NCBI RefSeq assembly: GCF_002846365.1
Contig: NZ_PJMW01000002.1
Location: 1,798,001 to 1,862,000, forward strand
From: Nocardia fluminea
Lineage (GTDB): Bacteria; Actinomycetota; Actinomycetes; Mycobacteriales; Mycobacteriaceae
DNA length: 64,000 nucleotides
Direction of reading: 5' to 3'
Shown here: positions 62,239 to 64,000 of the stretch, one piece after another
Layout of the letters: every line of letters begins with the position of its first letter
Numbering within the stretch: the stretch's first letter is position 1
Notes under the pieces: model-generated
Told to the model about the DNA's origin: nothing
Database searches by the model: none
The model's input: the letters and a program-made list of their open reading frames with translations, nothing else
Position numbers and translations under genes: made by a program

Positions 62239-62802
62239 GTGCGTTCCCGGTCGGGAGCGGCGGGCGGGGCTGTGTCGCCGGGTAGTTCGCCACGGCCCCA
62301 GCGCGACAGCCAGCGTGCCAAGGTCTACGACGGTGAGCAGTTGGTGCGTGGGGTGTTCGATCGTGCCGATGAGTTCGGCCATCGGACAGTCGAGGTCTAC
62401 GGCTCGCAACTGACATTGCCGGTGGAGCGACGCTTCGCCTCCGTGGCGTCGGTACAGAGCTACGCGGACAAGGTGCTGGCGCTGAACTGGGTTCGCGCAC
62501 AATGGGAGCGAGCCACCGTATCGATCACTGTCCGGGCCAGGAACGGTGCCGCGGCCGCTCACTACGAGCCGGAGAACGCCGTCCTGGCCGTCCCGCTGCA
62601 CACCGGCTCCACCGCATGGGCGCTTCGCGAACTGGTGGTCCTGCACGAACTCGCCCATCACCTGGCGCCCGATTCGGCGAAGGCGCCACACGGACCCGAA
62701 TTCTGTAGCCGCTATGTCGAATTGGTGGACGGTGTGATCGGTCCGGAGGCCGCATTGCTGATCCGGACGACCTTCGCCGGGTGCGGTGTTCGATTCGGTT
62801 AG
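62239..62802 (+). CDS. Zinc metallohydrolase (TIGR04338-like)
   Basis: The 187-residue product has the HExxH metal motif in VVLHELAHHLAP, followed by HGPEFCSRYVELV with a probable third ligand. The first part (QRAKVYDGEQLVRGVFDRAD) is typical of the TIGR04338 family. The start is uncertain: GTG at 62239 or 62272. It follows the DUF2786 gene by 51 bases and overlaps menC by 4 bases tail to tail. Confidence 0.78.
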   Translation: MRSRSGAAGGAVSPGSSPRPQRDSQRAKVYDGEQLVRGVFDRADEFGHRTVEVYGSQLTLPVERRFASVASVQSYADKVLALNWVRAQWERATVSITVRARNGAAAAHYEPENAVLAVPLHTGSTAWALRELVVLHELAHHLAPDSAKAPHGPEFCSRYVELVDGVIGPEAALLIRTTFAGCGVRFG

Positions 62803-63767
62803 GGATTCGTCTCCAGTAGCGCGCTGACCCGCTCGTAGCGTCGCAACCACCAGTCGACACGGTCGGGATCGGGGTGTCGGTACTTGTCGAGCAATGCGGG
62901 GGCGGGCTCCGGTGGTGAGGTCGGGACCGGCAACCATCCGTCGACGGGCAACAACGACTCGGTGACGAGATCACCTTTGAACAGCGCGAGAGTGCCTAAT
63001 CCACAAGCGAATTCGAGCTCGGGCAGCGCGCCCGCCAACGCCAGCTGCGCCGACAAGCCGACGCTGGTCTCGAGAGCCGACGAGACGACGGTCGGTAGCC
63101 CGGCCGCCTCGGCAACCGCCAGCGCTCGCCGGACCCCACCGAGCGGCGTGCACTTGAGTACCGCCACGTCAGCGGCACCGGCCACCGCGACCCGCAGCGG
63201 GTCCTCGGCCCGGCGAATCGACTCGTCCGCCGCGATCGGCACCGAAACCCGCCGACGTACCTCGGCCAATTCCGCGACGGTCCGGCACGGCTGTTCTACG
63301 TATTCCAAACCCCCGGCGGCTTTATCTATCTCCTCGATGTGCCGGACGGCGGTCTCCACATCCCACACCGCGTTCGCGTCGACCCGAACGGCCCCTGATT
63401 CGCCGATCGCTGCGCGCACGGCCGCCACCCGAGCCGAATCCTCGGCCAGCGAGTCGGGGTGATCCGCCACTTTTACTTTCGCGGTCGCACAACCGGAGGC
63501 CCGGACAATTCTCGCCGCTCGCTCGGGATCCACTGCGGGCACAGTGCAATTCACCGGAATTCGCGCACGCACCGGCGCCGGCCACCCCACTGTCACCTGT
63601 TCGACAGCGGTAGCCAGCCACCCGGCCGCTTCGCGATCGTCGTATTCGGGAAAAGCGCAGAACTCGCCCCACCCCAACTCTCCCCGGATCAACATCCCCT
63701 CGCGCACAGTGATCCCCCGAAACCGTGTCCGCAACGGAATCGCATAAACAAACAGTTCGGTGCTCAC
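62799..63767 (-). CDS. menC: o-Succinylbenzoate synthase
   Basis: The 322-residue product dehydrates SHCHC to o-succinylbenzoate in menaquinone synthesis. It has the enolase-superfamily barrel with KVKVAD (catalytic Lys pair), metal ligands in RVDANAVWD, YVEQPC and IAADESIR, and the second Lys in VLKCTPLGG. No other men gene is in the window. Confidence 0.93.
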   Translation of the reverse strand: MSTELFVYAIPLRTRFRGITVREGMLIRGELGWGEFCAFPEYDDREAAGWLATAVEQVTVGWPAPVRARIPVNCTVPAVDPERAARIVRASGCATAKVKVADHPDSLAEDSARVAAVRAAIGESGAVRVDANAVWDVETAVRHIEEIDKAAGGLEYVEQPCRTVAELAEVRRRVSVPIAADESIRRAEDPLRVAVAGAADVAVLKCTPLGGVRRALAVAEAAGLPTVVSSALETSVGLSAQLALAGALPELEFACGLGTLALFKGDLVTESLLPVDGWLPVPTSPPEPAPALLDKYRHPDPDRVDWWLRRYERVSALLETNP

Positions 63768-63803
63768 CCGACCGATCGTAGATCTCGGCTATCCGGGTCG
63801 AGA

Positions 63804-63838
63804 CGGACGGCGGCGCGCGCGGTGAGCGCCGCCGTCCG
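63804..63838. terminator. Hairpin terminator of the thiolase gene
   Basis: A 13-bp perfect stem (CGGACGGCGGCGC / GCGCCGCCGTCCG) with a 9-base loop lies just past the thiolase stop and upstream of menC. Confidence 0.8.
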
Positions 63839-63840
63839 GG

Positions 63841-64000
63841 TTACAGGCGTTCGACGATGGTGGCGTTGGCCAGCCCACCCGCTTCGCACATCGTTTGCAG
63901 TCCGTAGCGCGCCCCACGCCGGCGCATCGTGTGGACGAGCGTGGTCATCAACCGCGCCCCGGACGCGCCGAGTGGGTGTCCGAGCGCGATCGCCCCACCG
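63841..64000 (-). CDS. Acetyl-CoA acyltransferase (thiolase), C-terminal part
   Basis: The minus-strand frame ends at 63841 and encodes the last 50 or so residues of a typical FadA-type thiolase. It has [16 protein letters not shown], the C-terminal catalytic Cys in [16 protein letters not shown], and [11 protein letters not shown] between. The rest lies outside the window. Unlike the gene at 4284-5462, it keeps the C-terminal cysteine. Confidence 0.85.
   Translation of the reverse strand, partial: GGAIALGHPLGASGARLMTTLVHTMRRRGARYGLQTMCEAGGLANATIVERL

Noticed and set aside
1..64000. CRISPR arrays, tRNA or rRNA genes, insertion sequences
   Set aside because: No regularly spaced repeats, cloverleaf-like sequences or transposase frames were seen; detection by eye is limited.

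Overview
The window reads as chromosomal DNA from a high-GC actinobacterium of the mycolic-acid group, most likely Nocardia or a close relative. The basis is GC-rich codon use, frequent GTG starts, a wax ester synthase/DGAT, a SugABC/LpqY-like sugar transporter, and gene order shared with Mycobacterium around ino1, a PadR regulator, a DUF5318 gene, ponA, a GT87 gene and rpsF-ssb-rpsR-rplI-dnaB. No rRNA, tRNA, CRISPR array, transposase or phage gene was seen.

Layout. 0-4 kb: tail of a DUF397 gene, a small membrane protein and a succinate dehydrogenase operon (sdhCAB, minus strand). 4-15 kb: a thiolase-fold protein without its catalytic cysteines, an alpha/beta hydrolase, a P-loop ATPase, an NlpC/P60 wall hydrolase, an S4 protein, a metallo-beta-lactamase-fold hydrolase, a nucleotide-sugar-epimerase-like protein and a large flippase-like membrane protein. 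15-25 kb: a GntR regulator, a ThrE-type exporter, a nitronate monooxygenase, the WS/DGAT, a cutinase with a Thr-rich tail, a cation/proton antiporter and small proteins. 25-30.6 kb: dnaB carrying two inteins, then rplI, rpsR, ssb and rpsF.

32-45 kb is a stress-response island of the tellurium-resistance (Ter) type. It holds a TerC-like membrane protein, TerD, a coiled-coil protein, a CitE-like lyase, a fused phosphoribosyltransferase-StiP protein, a HAD phosphatase, three AIM24 proteins, a double TerD protein and a TerD protein with a degenerate ATPase-like C-terminus. The lyase, PRTase-StiP and HAD genes overlap by 4 bases each and look like a biosynthetic module for a nucleoside-like metabolite, as proposed for Ter systems. 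The island sits between two GT87-type membrane glycosyltransferase genes.

45-64 kb: GT87, a class A PBP (ponA-like), DUF5318, two DUF1707 membrane proteins, PadR, ino1, two GyrI-like domain proteins, a second class A PBP, a sugar ABC transporter without its ATPase gene, a DUF2786 / zinc-metallohydrolase pair, menC and the C-terminus of a normal thiolase.

The most unusual non-coding signal is a dispersed element in two copies, 14760-14847 and 61208-61296 (opposite orientation). A 44-base core is 43/44 identical. The flanking arms differ in sequence between copies but are self-complementary within each copy. Both copies lie about 80-90 bases upstream of a start codon, in the sense orientation of that gene.
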